In this document: in pieces, positions 17,018 through 26,270 of the stretch | How the letters are laid out: the number at the start of each line of letters is the position of its first letter | How positions within the stretch are numbered: the stretch's first letter is position 1 | Source of the DNA: Vampirovibrio chlorellavorus | GTDB lineage: Bacteria > Cyanobacteriota > Vampirovibrionia > Vampirovibrionales > Vampirovibrionaceae | Assembly: GCA_903866275.1 (NCBI GenBank) | Contig: CAIPMU010000020.1 | Span: 124,001 to 188,000, forward strand | Direction: 5' to 3' | Length of the DNA: 64,000 nt | Notes under the pieces: model-generated | Seen by the model: only the letters and a program-made list of their open reading frames with translations | The model's database searches: none | What the model was told of the DNA's origin: nothing | Position numbers and translations under genes: made by a program

Positions 17018-17638
17018 TTATTTTCCTGCGAGGTAGGGTTCCAGTACCTCTTGGAGCTTTAAACGGGCACGGGCCAGTCTGGATTTTACCGTGCCAATAT
17101 TGGTTTCAGTCAGGCTCGCAATTTCTTCGTAGCTTAACCCTTGTATTTCTCTAAGGACGATAATGGTCCTAAACTGTTCCGGTAGATTTTGAATCGCTTG
17201 TTGAATCTTTCGATCCAACTCGGAGTTTAATGCCTGTTTGTCCGGCATGTCACTCGTGTCCGAAATGTCACGCGCGGGGCTTTGATCTTCATCCGAGTCA
17301 TAGAGCGGCTCGTCGAGCGAGATGGTCTTGAGCTGGCGAGGCGTCTTGCGTAATTCATCGTAAAACAGATTGGTGATTATGCGGTTAAGCCAGTATTTAA
17401 AGGTTTTAGGGTTGCGTAACGACTTGATAGAGCGACACATCCGCAATAACACCTCTTGGGTGAGGTCGGTAATGTCGTTTCGCTCGGGGGCTAACTGGTA
17501 AAGGCTAACGTAAACCAGTTTCTGGTGACGATAAACCAGCTCTTCAAGTGCCGCCATGCTGTTGTTTTGCGCTAAAACAACCAGCTCTTCAGTGGAAAGG
17601 GCTTTTAAGTCCTCTTTTGTGCTGCTTTTAGAGGTCAT
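17018..17638 (-). CDS. ECF (sigma-70 group 4) RNA polymerase sigma factor
   Basis: 206-residue sigma factor with region 2 (LVYRHQKLVYVSLYQL, DLTQEVLLRMCRS, YWLNRIITNLFYDELRK) and region 4 (LPEQFRTIIVLREIQGLSYEEIASLT, IGTVKSRLARARLKLQ). Region 3 is replaced by an acidic linker of about 50 residues, as in ECF factors. It heads the operon with its likely anti-sigma factor and a Spy-like protein, so it should direct an envelope-stress regulon and probably its own promoter. No terminal C-extension is seen. Confidence 0.9.
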   Translation of the reverse strand: MTSKSSTKEDLKALSTEELVVLAQNNSMAALEELVYRHQKLVYVSLYQLAPERNDITDLTQEVLLRMCRSIKSLRNPKTFKYWLNRIITNLFYDELRKTPRQLKTISLDEPLYDSDEDQSPARDISDTSDMPDKQALNSELDRKIQQAIQNLPEQFRTIIVLREIQGLSYEEIASLTETNIGTVKSRLARARLKLQEVLEPYLAGK

Positions 17639-17694
17639 ATCCCAGAAAATTCCGTATTCCCCAGTAACATGGCCCTATTTTAACACACGGGAAT

Positions 17695-18384
17695 TTAGAG
17701 TTGTTGTTTCCGTTTCAGCTCCCGGCGAAAGCATTCCCTAACCAGGATCATCTCTTTGGCGTTGTCAATGTCGTAAAATTGGCAAGCCGTAGAGTACAGA
17801 TCATCCTGGTGTCTGCGGATCAGGTTTTCCTTGGAAAAAATAACCGTGGCTTTTAGTGCCATGATCGGCTGGTCGTCATCAAACTGGATGTGAATGCCCA
17901 GTTTTTGCTCCTTTGAGAAGATTTTGCTGGAGGTGAAGCGCAAGCCTCCGCCGCTGACATCGCAAGTTCTGGCCGCCATCCGAATCTCGGAGTTTTTTTC
18001 CAGGCCGGAGTATGTGATTTCAAACGGGAGCACCATTGGAATCCGCACGTGTTTTCGCCGTTGAAAGACCTCTACTTCGGCATTCTGAAGGATTTTGAGC
18101 CAGATCCCCTGAGCAGGGTCCTTGGGGACCTCTGCGATGATGGGATAAAAAATGAAGGGTTTCGGGTAGGTTTCCAGAACGATACCGACGACCAGCCCTT
18201 TATCCAGTAGCGGTAAAACGCTGGGGGCTTTTGATTTATTGGGGGGGCCAATCCGAAACAGCAACCCGGAGGCTTCTGCAACATAACTATCGAAAGTGAG
18301 TTCTACACTTTCGTTATTTGGATCCCAGACCGTGACTTGTACATTTAAGTCCGGTTTAATGGCTTTTTGCAGATCGTCTAGCAT
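17695..18384 (-). CDS. PilZ-domain c-di-GMP receptor (YcgR-like)
   Basis: Two-domain protein of 229 residues: an N-terminal beta-rich YcgR-N-like part and a C-terminal PilZ domain. The c-di-GMP binding motifs are intact: RRKHVRIP (RxxxR) and DVSGGGLRF (D/NxSxxG). Such proteins act as effectors on flagellar or pilus motors or on exopolysaccharide synthesis; the target here is unknown, although prepilin-like genes exist elsewhere in the window. AAAGG lies 3 bases from the ATG, a tight spacing. It is encoded just upstream of the ECF sigma operon on the same strand with a 56-bp gap and may share regulation. Confidence 0.85.
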   Translation of the reverse strand: MLDDLQKAIKPDLNVQVTVWDPNNESVELTFDSYVAEASGLLFRIGPPNKSKAPSVLPLLDKGLVVGIVLETYPKPFIFYPIIAEVPKDPAQGIWLKILQNAEVEVFQRRKHVRIPMVLPFEITYSGLEKNSEIRMAARTCDVSGGGLRFTSSKIFSKEQKLGIHIQFDDDQPIMALKATVIFSKENLIRRHQDDLYSTACQFYDIDNAKEMILVRECFRRELKRKQQL

Positions 18385-18461
18385 AGACCTTTAAAAGAAC
18401 AGTTCGCTTTTACCCAAGTATTTATACAATCATAGCGGGTTTTAGCGGATTATGATCAAAG

Positions 18462-18480
18462 CCAGAGGGCAAAAGCCCTC
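18462..18480. terminator. Short hairpin between PilZ and RHH genes
   Basis: Inverted repeat AGAGGGC / GCCCTCT around an AAAA loop, 45 bp after the RHH stop on the minus strand. The following T content is low, so it may be a weak terminator or mRNA 3'-end structure. Confidence 0.4.
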
Positions 18481-18525
18481 TACTTTATGTATCAGTTTAC
18501 AGTCGCAGTCGGTTGAGACTGTCTA

Positions 18526-18699
18526 TTAGACGTCTGTCGCGGGCTGTGTGGGTGCCGTTGTGTTGGGCACCGAATTGCGGCGGATGTAGGTGCGTAACGC
18601 TTCACGAATCAGTTCACTGCGGGAGCGTTGCTCTTTTTCGGCAACTTCATCAATACGCTTCAGGAATTCACCCTTCATGGATATTAGAACTCTCGCCAT
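18526..18699 (-). CDS. Ribbon-helix-helix (CopG/MetJ-type) DNA-binding protein
   Basis: 57-residue protein. The beta strand RVLISMKGEFLKRIDEVA is followed by the two RHH helices with RSRSELIREALRTYI, the conserved helix A/turn/helix B signature. It binds DNA as a dimer through the strand; the natural expectation is autoregulation or antitoxin-like repression, but no toxin gene is adjacent. GAGAGG lies 8 bases before the ATG. A 14-bp palindrome overlaps its predicted transcription start, a good autoregulatory operator. Two close paralogues are at 56.8 and 57.1 kb. Confidence 0.85.
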   Translation of the reverse strand: MARVLISMKGEFLKRIDEVAEKEQRSRSELIREALRTYIRRNSVPNTTAPTQPATDV

Positions 18700-18736
18700 C
18701 GAGCCAACCTCTCTCGCAATGGTACATACCTAGGGG

Positions 18737-18762
18737 ATTGATATATCAATTATATTATAACA
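18737..18762 (-). promoter_or_regulatory. Promoter with palindromic operator of the RHH gene
   Basis: On the minus strand an extended -10 TGTTATAAT (18754-18762) is preceded by a TTGAAT-like -35 at 15-bp spacing. Immediately downstream is the perfect palindrome ATTGATATATCAAT (18737-18750), covering the expected start of transcription. The position is ideal for autorepression by the RHH dimer. Nothing similar is seen at the two paralogues. Confidence 0.6.
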
Positions 18763-18788
18763 AATTGAGTTGAAATTCAAGAAAAAAA

Positions 18789-18819
18789 CCTCCCGATTTG
18801 AGGTCGGGAGGCTCTTTTT
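18789..18819. terminator. Rho-independent terminator downstream of hppA (bidirectional)
   Basis: Perfect stem CCTCCCGA / TCGGGAGG with an A run on one side and T run on the other. It ends minus-strand hppA transcription. Confidence 0.88.
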
Positions 18820-18857
18820 GAGTGTTGGATGATTCGGATTCAAGTTCGTTGTTGGGA

Positions 18858-21002
18858 CTAGGAAACCAGCAAGGGCACCAGGAGCAAAGCAACGATGTTC
18901 AGAATCTTGATCACCGGGTTGATGGCCGGACCGGCGGTATCCTTGTAAGGATCGCCTACGGTGTCGCCGGTGACCGCTGCCTGGTGAGCAGGGGAGCCTT
19001 TGCCGCCGTGATGGCCATCTTCGATGTATTTTTTGGCGTTATCCCAGGCGCCACCACCGGAGGTCATGGAGATACCCACGAACAAGCCAGTGACGATACT
19101 GCCGACCAGCACGCCGCCAATCATCTTGATGGCTGCATAGTCTTTGACCAGGCCCGTATGGGGAACCAGGAAGGTGCCAATGGCCCACATGGCCACGGGA
19201 ACCAGAACGGGCAACAGGGCGGGAACCATCATCTGGCGCAGGGCGCTTTGAGTCACGATGTCCACGCAAGCGGCGTAATCGGGCTTGCTGGTGCCGTCCA
19301 TGATGCCTTTGTTTTCCTTGAACTGGCGACGGACTTCCTGAACCACTTCACCGGCAGCGGTACCGACGGCTTCCATTGCCATCGCGCCGAAGATGTAAGG
19401 GATCAGGCCGCCTACGAACAGGCCGACGATAATGTAGGGGTCGCCGAGCGAGAACAGGGCACTGAGGTGGGTCATATCAGCCAATTCAGCGTTTTTCACC
19501 ACGCCGTTGACGAGTTCGCCAGCGGCGGCGTTGATGTCCTGAATGTAGGAGGAGAACAACACGATGGCGGCCAGACCGGCAGAGCCAATGGCGTAGCCTT
19601 TGGTGATGGCTTTGGTGGTGTTGCCCACGGCATCCAGCGGATCTGTGACAGCGCGGACTTTTTCATCCATTTCGGCCATTTCGGCAATACCACCGGCGTT
19701 ATCGGTAATAGGGCCAAAGGCATCCAGCGCGATGACGATACCGGCCATCGACAGCATGGAAACTGCAGCGATGGAGATACCGTACAGCCCACCCAGGAAG
19801 AACGCTGCCAGAATGGCGATGGAAATCACCACAACGGGTGCTGCGGTGGATTTCATCCCGAGGGCGATGCCTGCGATGATGTTGGTCGCGTGGCCGGATT
19901 CGGACGCCTTGGCCACGTCACGCACAGGCGAGAACGAGGTGGAGGTGTAGTAATCGGTGATCCAGACCATGGCCAGGGTGACGGCAATGCCGGTCATGGC
20001 CGATCCAATCAGGCCAGTCATGCTGATGGCGGTGGTCCCAAAGCTCAACCCGGCGGGGAAGTACATATAGGTTGCACCGGAAATCAGGATGGCCACCAGG
20101 AAGATAGTGGCGTACAAGCCTTTGTACAGGGCTTTCATCGGATCGTTATCGGGGCCCACTTTCACAAAGTAGGTTCCGATGATGGAAGCGATGATGGACA
20201 AACCGCCCAGCATCAGGGGATACAGGATGGCGTTGGGGTCGTGATTGAAAATCAGGTTGCCCAGGAACATGGAGGCAATGGTGGTTACGGCGTAGGTTTC
20301 GAACAAGTCGGCAGCCATACCCGCGCAATCGCCTACGTTATCGCCCACGTTGTCGGCAATAACGGCAGGGTTACGAGGATCATCTTCCGGAATACCGGCT
20401 TCGACTTTGCCGACCAGGTCAGCGCCGACGTCGGCGGCCTTGGTGTAGATACCACCACCCAGACGGGCGAATACGCTAATCAAGCTGGAACCAAAGGCCA
20501 AGCCAACGATGGAGGGAAACAAAGCCGGGGTGTTGGCAAAATAGTAGAATCCGGTAACACCCACGAGGGCCAGTCCAACCACCAACAATCCGGTGACGGC
20601 GCCGCCTTTAAAGGCAACATCCATAGCGGGGGACATGCCGCTTTGTGCCGCTTCAGCTGTTCTTACGTTGGCTTTTACGGAAACAAACATGCCGATGTAG
20701 CCAGCCAGGCCACTCAAAAAAGCACCCAGGAAGAAACCGGCACAGACAAAGGTGGCGTATTCGGTTCCTTTTAATGCGTTAAACAGCAAAAACAGCACCA
20801 CAATCAGCAACACTGCGGCAATGGTGATGGTTTTGTACTGGCGGTCCATGTAGGCTTTGGCGCCTTCCTGAATGGCGTCGGCAATGGCCTGCATTTTGGC
20901 GTTGCCTGCGCTAAGTTTCAGGATGGAGCTCCGGGTAATGAAGCCATAGGCAATGGCTGCAAGACCGCAGAGGATGGAAAAAAGGAGGATGGGTGATTGC
21001 AT
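18858..21002 (-). CDS. hppA: K+-independent proton-pumping membrane pyrophosphatase
   Basis: Integral membrane enzyme of about 16 helices that hydrolyses pyrophosphate and pumps protons out of the cytoplasm. The catalytic Asp-rich loops are present ([39 protein letters not shown], and the C-terminal [18 protein letters not shown]). The subclass-determining position reads [10 protein letters not shown]: Lys in place of the Ala of K+-dependent enzymes, marking the K+-independent, H+-transporting subfamily. 714 residues is the normal length. Three 12-13-bp repeats lie just upstream. A large open frame on the opposite strand is a codon-bias shadow. Confidence 0.95.
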   Translation of the reverse strand: MQSPILLFSILCGLAAIAYGFITRSSILKLSAGNAKMQAIADAIQEGAKAYMDRQYKTITIAAVLLIVVLFLLFNALKGTEYATFVCAGFFLGAFLSGLAGYIGMFVSVKANVRTAEAAQSGMSPAMDVAFKGGAVTGLLVVGLALVGVTGFYYFANTPALFPSIVGLAFGSSLISVFARLGGGIYTKAADVGADLVGKVEAGIPEDDPRNPAVIADNVGDNVGDCAGMAADLFETYAVTTIASMFLGNLIFNHDPNAILYPLMLGGLSIIASIIGTYFVKVGPDNDPMKALYKGLYATIFLVAILISGATYMYFPAGLSFGTTAISMTGLIGSAMTGIAVTLAMVWITDYYTSTSFSPVRDVAKASESGHATNIIAGIALGMKSTAAPVVVISIAILAAFFLGGLYGISIAAVSMLSMAGIVIALDAFGPITDNAGGIAEMAEMDEKVRAVTDPLDAVGNTTKAITKGYAIGSAGLAAIVLFSSYIQDINAAAGELVNGVVKNAELADMTHLSALFSLGDPYIIVGLFVGGLIPYIFGAMAMEAVGTAAGEVVQEVRRQFKENKGIMDGTSKPDYAACVDIVTQSALRQMMVPALLPVLVPVAMWAIGTFLVPHTGLVKDYAAIKMIGGVLVGSIVTGLFVGISMTSGGGAWDNAKKYIEDGHHGGKGSPAHQAAVTGDTVGDPYKDTAGPAINPVIKILNIVALLLVPLLVS

Positions 21003-21032
21003 TTGACTAGCGGTTCTCCCTTGGATTGTACA

Positions 21033-21070
21033 TTGAGGTTAAAAATCAGGTTGAAAATTGAGGTTAAAAA
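21033..21070. repeat. Three tandem 12-13-bp repeats upstream of hppA
   Basis: Units TTGAGGTTAAAAA, TCAGGTTGAAAA and TTGAGGTTAAAAA lie end to end, about 30-70 bp upstream of the hppA start. First and third are identical, the middle diverged. Spacing near one helical turn suggests a same-face regulator site, but chance low-complexity duplication is possible. Confidence 0.5.
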
Positions 21071-21254
21071 CGAAGAAAACCATGGGGGTAATTCTGAGGA
21101 GTAGGGTATCTAAAACACTATTGCTTTAAAAGGATTATGTAATAAACACGTTTCTCAGCTTTACAAAGGCGACAGTGTCGAATTTGTAAACGTGAATGGC
21201 TGAGCTGTGATTAGACGACCTACCCAGTCGTTTTGACCACGGGGAGGGGGAAAT

Positions 21255-21328
21255 TGTGCCCGGCGCGACTCGAACGCGCGACCTACGGCTTCGGAGGCCG
21301 TCACTCTATCCAACTGAGCTACGGGCAC
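21255..21328 (-). tRNA. tRNA-Arg (CCG)
   Basis: Minus-strand cloverleaf with 7-bp acceptor stem GTGCCCG / CGGGCAC, D arm GCTCAGTTGGATAGAG, anticodon arm ACGGC-CTCCGAA-GCCGT (anticodon CCG, reading CGG) and T arm GCGCG-TTCGAGT-CGCGC. Discriminator base is A; CCA is not encoded. It sits alone between hppA and the phosphohexomutase. Confidence 0.95.
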
Positions 21329-21421
21329 AAAAGGAATTCATAATTTAGCACCAAGAACCTGATAAGTCCAGAACTCAGCGGATCAACCTGAAAACTCAGG
21401 TGATCCGCTGGTTTGAGTGTT

Positions 21422-23023
21422 TTATTTCTTTTCCTTAATATTGCCGGGCGCAACATTAAATTCAGTGATCAGGCTTTGCGTAATGGCTTCCAGCAGGCGA
21501 TCGCTCTTGGTCTGCGCTTCTTCATCCGTGGCAGCGACGCCTTCGACGTAAACGCGGGCAATGGGCTCGGTGCCACTGGCCCGAATGAGCAGCCAGCTGC
21601 CATCCTGAAGGTATAGCTTGGCGCCATCTCGAGTGCCGTATTTGCTTTCCAGTGCATCGGGGGCGCTTGTGGACTTTTGAGTGTCAATCGGGAAACCCGC
21701 AATATCGCCGCCTTTGCTTTGCAAGCCCTGGAAATGCTTCATGATCTCCAGGTTGCGTTCGGTTTTAACACCCAGTTCTCGGAAGATGAACCGTTGGGAC
21801 ACAGAAGCCTGAACCTCTTTCAGGATCTCGCTCAGGGCTTTGCCTTCTACGGCAATCAGTTCGGCAATCATCAGGTTGGCCAGAATGCCGTCTTTTTCCG
21901 GGATGTGGCCCAGTACGCTGATACCACCGGAGCTTTCGCCGCCAATGAGCACTTGCAGGCCACCTTCGGTTTCGTGATCAATAAACTCCTCAGCGATGTA
22001 TTTGTAGCCCACCGGGGTTTGAATCACCGGCAGGCTGGCCTTCGCAGCCAGAGCGTCCAGCAGGTGAGTGGTGGCCTGAGAGCGCACCACAACCCCGGTT
22101 TGATGGCGGTTGTTCAACAAGTGATACAGAATCAGGGAGAGTACTTCGTTGGAGTTCAGGTAGCGACCGGTTTCGTCCAGAACGCCAAAGCGATCCGCGT
22201 CACCATCGTTGGCAAGGCCAACTTTTAGTGCGTTGCTGGTGTCTGCCTGAATGAGTGCGGTCAGTTCAGTCAGGTTGCTACCAGTGGGTTCCGGCATCCC
22301 GGTGTAGCCTTCGGGGCGCTGATCGGTGTCGTGAATGACCGTGATGTCGATGCCTTCATCTTTTAAGAGCTGGGGCAGATAACGACGACCTGTGGCATAG
22401 AGTGGATCGTAGAAGATTTTCAGCCCGCTAGCCTTGATTTTGGCGTAATCGATGGCCATGCCATCTTTTAAGTGGGCCTGATAGAGTTTGTAGGGGTCGA
22501 ATTCGTGGATGATGGCGGGTGTGTTTACCCCCAGTTTGCTGCGATCCAGCTTGCGATGGCGAGGGTTGCCCTGGGCTTCCTCAAACTTCTTTGAGACTGG
22601 GGTTGGCATCACGGCGGCATCCGGGGTGAGGAAGTTGAACCCCCCATAGGGCCAGGGATTGTGGCTGGCGGTCATGAGAATTGCACCCAGAGTTTCCGGG
22701 TAGCCCAGATTGAGGGCCGCAAAGTATTTGGCGGCATAGGCCAACACAGGTGAAGGAAGATCGGTGCTGGCCTTGAACACTTCCAGTCCGTTTTCCTGCA
22801 GGATCTGGGTAATCAGGGGGATAAAGCGCCGGGTTTTTTCGCGCGTATCGCCACCCACCAAAATGGGCAGGAGTTTGCCCTTCTCTGCCAGTGTTTCAAT
22901 CAGGCAATCACTGATGGCTCCTGTGATTTGACGAATGACGGCTTCGTTAAACCCCTCTTCCTGATCATTCCGATAACCGGAGGTTCCGAATTTGTAGATC
23001 TTTTGTACGGATGCTGATTGCAT
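21422..23023 (-). CDS. Alpha-D-phosphohexomutase (phosphoglucomutase/phosphomannomutase)
   Basis: Interconverts hexose 1- and 6-phosphates in the cytoplasm. The four active-site segments are in order: the phosphoserine loop TASHNP, the metal-binding loop NDGDADRFGV, the sugar-specificity loop GGESSGGI and the phosphate-binding loop RASGTEP. An N-terminal KFGTSGYR motif is also typical. The frame runs to 23044, but the Met at 23023 has AGGGA with 6-7-base spacing and fits the family N-terminus. 533 residues. The GESSGG loop favours glucose phosphate, making a link to glycogen turnover (glgX nearby) reasonable but unproven. Confidence 0.88.
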   Translation of the reverse strand: MQSASVQKIYKFGTSGYRNDQEEGFNEAVIRQITGAISDCLIETLAEKGKLLPILVGGDTREKTRRFIPLITQILQENGLEVFKASTDLPSPVLAYAAKYFAALNLGYPETLGAILMTASHNPWPYGGFNFLTPDAAVMPTPVSKKFEEAQGNPRHRKLDRSKLGVNTPAIIHEFDPYKLYQAHLKDGMAIDYAKIKASGLKIFYDPLYATGRRYLPQLLKDEGIDITVIHDTDQRPEGYTGMPEPTGSNLTELTALIQADTSNALKVGLANDGDADRFGVLDETGRYLNSNEVLSLILYHLLNNRHQTGVVVRSQATTHLLDALAAKASLPVIQTPVGYKYIAEEFIDHETEGGLQVLIGGESSGGISVLGHIPEKDGILANLMIAELIAVEGKALSEILKEVQASVSQRFIFRELGVKTERNLEIMKHFQGLQSKGGDIAGFPIDTQKSTSAPDALESKYGTRDGAKLYLQDGSWLLIRASGTEPIARVYVEGVAATDEEAQTKSDRLLEAITQSLITEFNVAPGNIKEKK

Positions 23024-23246
23024 GGCCTGTCCCTGTCTCCTCATTGTTTACGCCATTTCGACGGATTTTCATCGAAACATGACGCTAACTGCAACTCTCA
23101 TGTTCTCATTAAGCCAGTCGGGTTAGCAAGGATGCAAGTGTTTTATATGGTTTTGTTGCATTTTCTATACCTATGTTGCTCAAGTGTCGATAAAACTGCT
23201 ACGATCCGACTATCTTGGCTATGGGTAGAGAAGTGAATCATCATTT

Positions 23247-25142
23247 ATGTCGAATCGTTTGAAAAGATTGATCGTTGGTAATCCCCTGGCCTCACATCGT
23301 GAGCGGCATGAGCGGCTGTCCATCCCTATTGGCCTGGCCGTTTTTGCCTCAGATGCCTTGTCTTCCACCGCGTATGCTACCGAAGAGATTTTAATCGCAC
23401 TGTTTTTATTCAGTGCTAATAAAGATGCCCTGATCCCCAAGGAAATTGCTCCGGCGTTCTACGGTTTCTGGGCGATTCCGGTGGCGATTGCCATTATCCT
23501 GCTGATGTTTATCGTGGTGATGTCTTACCGGGAAGTCATCTATGCCCATCCCAATGGCGGGGGCAGTTTTGAAGTGGCCAAAACCAACATGGGCGCTACA
23601 GCCAGCCAAATTGCTGGTTCGGCCTTGCTGATTGACTATGTGCTCACGGTGGCGGTGAGTGTCTGCTCCGGGGTGGCCAACATTACGTCCACAGGCTGGA
23701 TGCCGGCCGAGCATAAAGTGTCCTTGAGTGTCGGGCTGGTGCTGCTGATCATGATCATGAATCTGCGTGGCGTGAAGGAGTCGGGTAAGGCGTTCGCGGT
23801 GCCTGCGTTTATCTTTATGTTTTCCATGCTCGCATTAATTGTTTCAGGTTTGTATCAGGTCTTTACCGGCCAAATTCAACATCAAAGCGTATCGACATTA
23901 CAGGTCTTGCAGCAGGCTCAGGCAATGTCGCCGTGGCTTTTGGGAGCATTGTTGATTAAGGCGTTTTCTCATGGGTGTGCTGCATTGACCGGAGTTGAGG
24001 CGGTTTCCAATGGGGTGCAGGCGTTTAAAGAGCCTGCCGAGTATAACGCCAGTAAAACGATGGTTTACATGGGGCTGGTTCTGGCGGTGATTTTCCTGGG
24101 CGTAACCTATCTGGCCTATGTCATTCCCGGTATTGTGCCACCTGAGATGACCGTCGGAAACAAAACCGTGGTGTCTCAGATTGCTGCCGGGGTGTTTGGT
24201 AACGGGACGTTTATGTTCTTTCTGGTACAGAGTGTGACGGCCCTGATTTTGATTCTGGCGGCCAACACCAGCTTTGCCGGTTTTCCTCGGCTGGGCATGA
24301 TTCTGGCGCAGGAAGGCTACTTGCCCCGCCAACTGATGAACCTCGGTGATCGCTTGGTCTACAGCAACGGCATCGTGATTCTCAGCTTTTTTGCCATTCT
24401 GCTGATTGGTTTTTACAAGGCGGACTACAACGCCATGATGCCGCTATATGCCATCGGGGTGTTTCTCTCCTTTACCATTGCCCAGTGGGGCATGATTAAG
24501 CATCATAAGATCGAGAAAAAGCCCGGATGGGAGCATCGCGCCATCATCAATACCCTTGGTGCGCTTGCAACCGGTGTTGTGACCTTGATTCTAATCGTGG
24601 AAAAGTTCCGGGAAGGTGCCTGGATTGTGCTGGTGGCCATGCCAATTATTATTGCCATTTTCCGGAAGATCAAGAATCATTATGCGTCTATCGGTAAGCA
24701 GTTGGCCTTGCCTGAGGGCGGGTATTGCCCGATTGCCATTGAGCATACCGTACTCGTGCTGGTTTCTTCTTTGCACCGAGGAACTATCCCGGCGCTGGAG
24801 TATGCTAAAACCATCTCGGAGCGTGTAGAGGCGGTTCATGTGGAGTTGAATCCAGCCGCCACTGAACGGCTCAAGCGTGCCTGGGAGGCCTGGGGTTGCG
24901 GTATTCCGCTAACCATCCTGAAGTCTCCTTATCGATCCATCACGGAGCCCCTGATGGAATACATTGACGAGGTCGAAGATCGGTATGAGCACGATTTGGT
25001 CACAATCATTGTTCCTGAGTTCGTGACCAAGAAGAGCTGGCACAACCTATTGCATAACCAGACTTCCATTATGTTGAAGGCTCTCTTGCGGTATCGTCCG
25101 GGTAAGGTGGTGACCACCGTCCGGTACCATTTGCATGAGTAG
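23247..25142 (+). CDS. KimA-like high-affinity potassium transporter (APC superfamily)
   Basis: 631 residues with about 12 membrane helices and a cytoplasmic C-terminal domain of roughly 150 residues. The N-terminal signature FASDALSSTAYATEEIL is highly characteristic of the KimA/YdaO group of K+/H+ symporters, which in Gram-positives is controlled by c-di-AMP through a riboswitch and by direct binding. I see no ydaO-type riboswitch in the 220 bp upstream. Other APC amino-acid permeases lack this signature, so KimA is preferred. It is a further K+/H+-linked membrane system beside hppA. Confidence 0.82.
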   Translation: MSNRLKRLIVGNPLASHRERHERLSIPIGLAVFASDALSSTAYATEEILIALFLFSANKDALIPKEIAPAFYGFWAIPVAIAIILLMFIVVMSYREVIYAHPNGGGSFEVAKTNMGATASQIAGSALLIDYVLTVAVSVCSGVANITSTGWMPAEHKVSLSVGLVLLIMIMNLRGVKESGKAFAVPAFIFMFSMLALIVSGLYQVFTGQIQHQSVSTLQVLQQAQAMSPWLLGALLIKAFSHGCAALTGVEAVSNGVQAFKEPAEYNASKTMVYMGLVLAVIFLGVTYLAYVIPGIVPPEMTVGNKTVVSQIAAGVFGNGTFMFFLVQSVTALILILAANTSFAGFPRLGMILAQEGYLPRQLMNLGDRLVYSNGIVILSFFAILLIGFYKADYNAMMPLYAIGVFLSFTIAQWGMIKHHKIEKKPGWEHRAIINTLGALATGVVTLILIVEKFREGAWIVLVAMPIIIAIFRKIKNHYASIGKQLALPEGGYCPIAIEHTVLVLVSSLHRGTIPALEYAKTISERVEAVHVELNPAATERLKRAWEAWGCGIPLTILKSPYRSITEPLMEYIDEVEDRYEHDLVTIIVPEFVTKKSWHNLLHNQTSIMLKALLRYRPGKVVTTVRYHLHE

Positions 25143-25270
25143 CTGCAGGACTTGGGTTTAGGTCTTTTTTTTGCCGAGGTGATCCATACGGCTGGAAATG
25201 GCTTAAAATGTCATATAAGTAGGTAGAATTTTACGTTGTTACGACTTCCATAATCTGGGAAGAGTTTTTG

Positions 25271-25906
25271 ATGACGAATTTGCCCCCCGAAAAAAATCGT
25301 TGGTACGATCAGCAACCGACTGTTTCTAGAGCGGTGGATATTCTCAATGACTTTCCTGTGGAGTTTCAGGTCGTGCTGGCTGTCAGTATTGTGGAGATGG
25401 CGGAAACGCATTGTAAAGTCAATGAGATGATGGCGGACCTACGGACACTGGGGCCTGAAAAGGTTTTAAGTGTGTTCAAGTCCAAGAGCAAACGTCGCTC
25501 ACTGGATGTGAGCAAAGAAGTACACCATGCTCTGAATTGTCTCTATATTCTCGCGGAAGGTGATCGTATCTTTATTGCGAATCACTTGATTACCCTGGGC
25601 AGTTATCTGGTGGATTATTTTAAAATCTGCAAGACGGAAGGCATTCAACCCAGCTTAAACATTGCGCGTGAAATTGCTGCTGCCTATATTCAAGGGGATC
25701 TGCATGATCCGGCTATTTTTCTGACGATTATCCGCGCGCAAATTCAACTCAGTACACATTATTCGTTTCAGTTGACTCATTTAGGCAATGTCAATGAACC
25801 GTTGCCTGCCATTTCAAAATTGATGGAGCCTTCCCCGGTTGAATACGATGAAAAACTGGACAGCAACAAGAAGGGGATGCGGATTCGTCGGGATAAGCCG
25901 CTGTAA
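25271..25906 (+). CDS. Conserved-looking protein of unknown function
   Basis: 211 residues, soluble and probably all-helical, without signal peptide or recognised motif. Visible features are a Lys/Arg cluster (FKSKSKRRSLDVSKEVHHAL) near residue 70 and a basic tail (KKGMRIRRDKPL). ATG 25271 is preferred because GGAAGAG lies 6 bases upstream; a TTG three bases earlier is possible. It lies between kimA and the virion cassette on the same strand, with its own gap on both sides; nothing ties it firmly to either. Confidence 0.6.
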   Translation: MTNLPPEKNRWYDQQPTVSRAVDILNDFPVEFQVVLAVSIVEMAETHCKVNEMMADLRTLGPEKVLSVFKSKSKRRSLDVSKEVHHALNCLYILAEGDRIFIANHLITLGSYLVDYFKICKTEGIQPSLNIAREIAAAYIQGDLHDPAIFLTIIRAQIQLSTHYSFQLTHLGNVNEPLPAISKLMEPSPVEYDEKLDSNKKGMRIRRDKPL

Positions 25907-26270
25907 GAGCCAGCGGTTTTGTAAATTGCAGGCTGTATTTTGGGGATTATAAAATCATAAATTTGCTTCGCTATGTTTACCTCTAACCCTATGCGATACT
26001 CAATCTTGTAACGGATTTCTGGCACAGGGCTGTATTGATTGGGTGCTCTAGGCCGTTGCTACCAGCAGCTTGCTGCCCGTTCCATTTTTTCATGGGGGCA
26101 TCAAATTGTGAGTGATTCAATCACTGGATCTGTTGGTGAGGTGATTCTGAATCCATGTGAAGGGTGTGTTCTACGAATGTTGTTTAAATTGTCGCGACTC
26201 AATCGCTGACACAGGTTGTGTTGCTCGAATTGGAGTCGCTATTTTTTGTACCAAACCAAGGAGAATCCGC
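25907..26270. other. Intergenic leader of the virion cassette
   Basis: About 360 bp without a convincing gene. The portal frame extends upstream in this region, but the ATG at 26271 with AGGAG 8 bases before it marks the real start. It holds the inverted-repeat cluster at 26111-26207. No tRNA or obvious attachment site is present, and no consensus promoter is clear. Confidence 0.6.
26111..26207. promoter_or_regulatory. Cluster of operator-like inverted repeats ahead of the virion genes
   Basis: AGTGATTCAATCACT (26111-26125) is a perfect 15-bp palindrome with a central C. GATTCTGAATC (26143-26153) is a second, with similar half-sites. CGCGACTCAATCGCT (26193-26207) matches the first at 11 of 15 positions and keeps dyad symmetry through compensating changes. 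Centres of first and third are 82 bp apart. The pattern suggests sites for one dimeric regulator controlling the cassette. Confidence 0.5.

Noticed and set aside
18822-20774. 650-codon open frame on the plus strand
   Set aside because: It is exactly antisense to hppA, Gly/His/Asp-rich as expected from the complement of biased codons, and the opposite strand encodes an unmistakable pyrophosphatase.
23024-23246. c-di-AMP (ydaO-type) riboswitch upstream of the KimA-like gene
   Set aside because: Expected from Gram-positive relatives of the transporter, but I could not find the conserved aptamer elements in the short leader.
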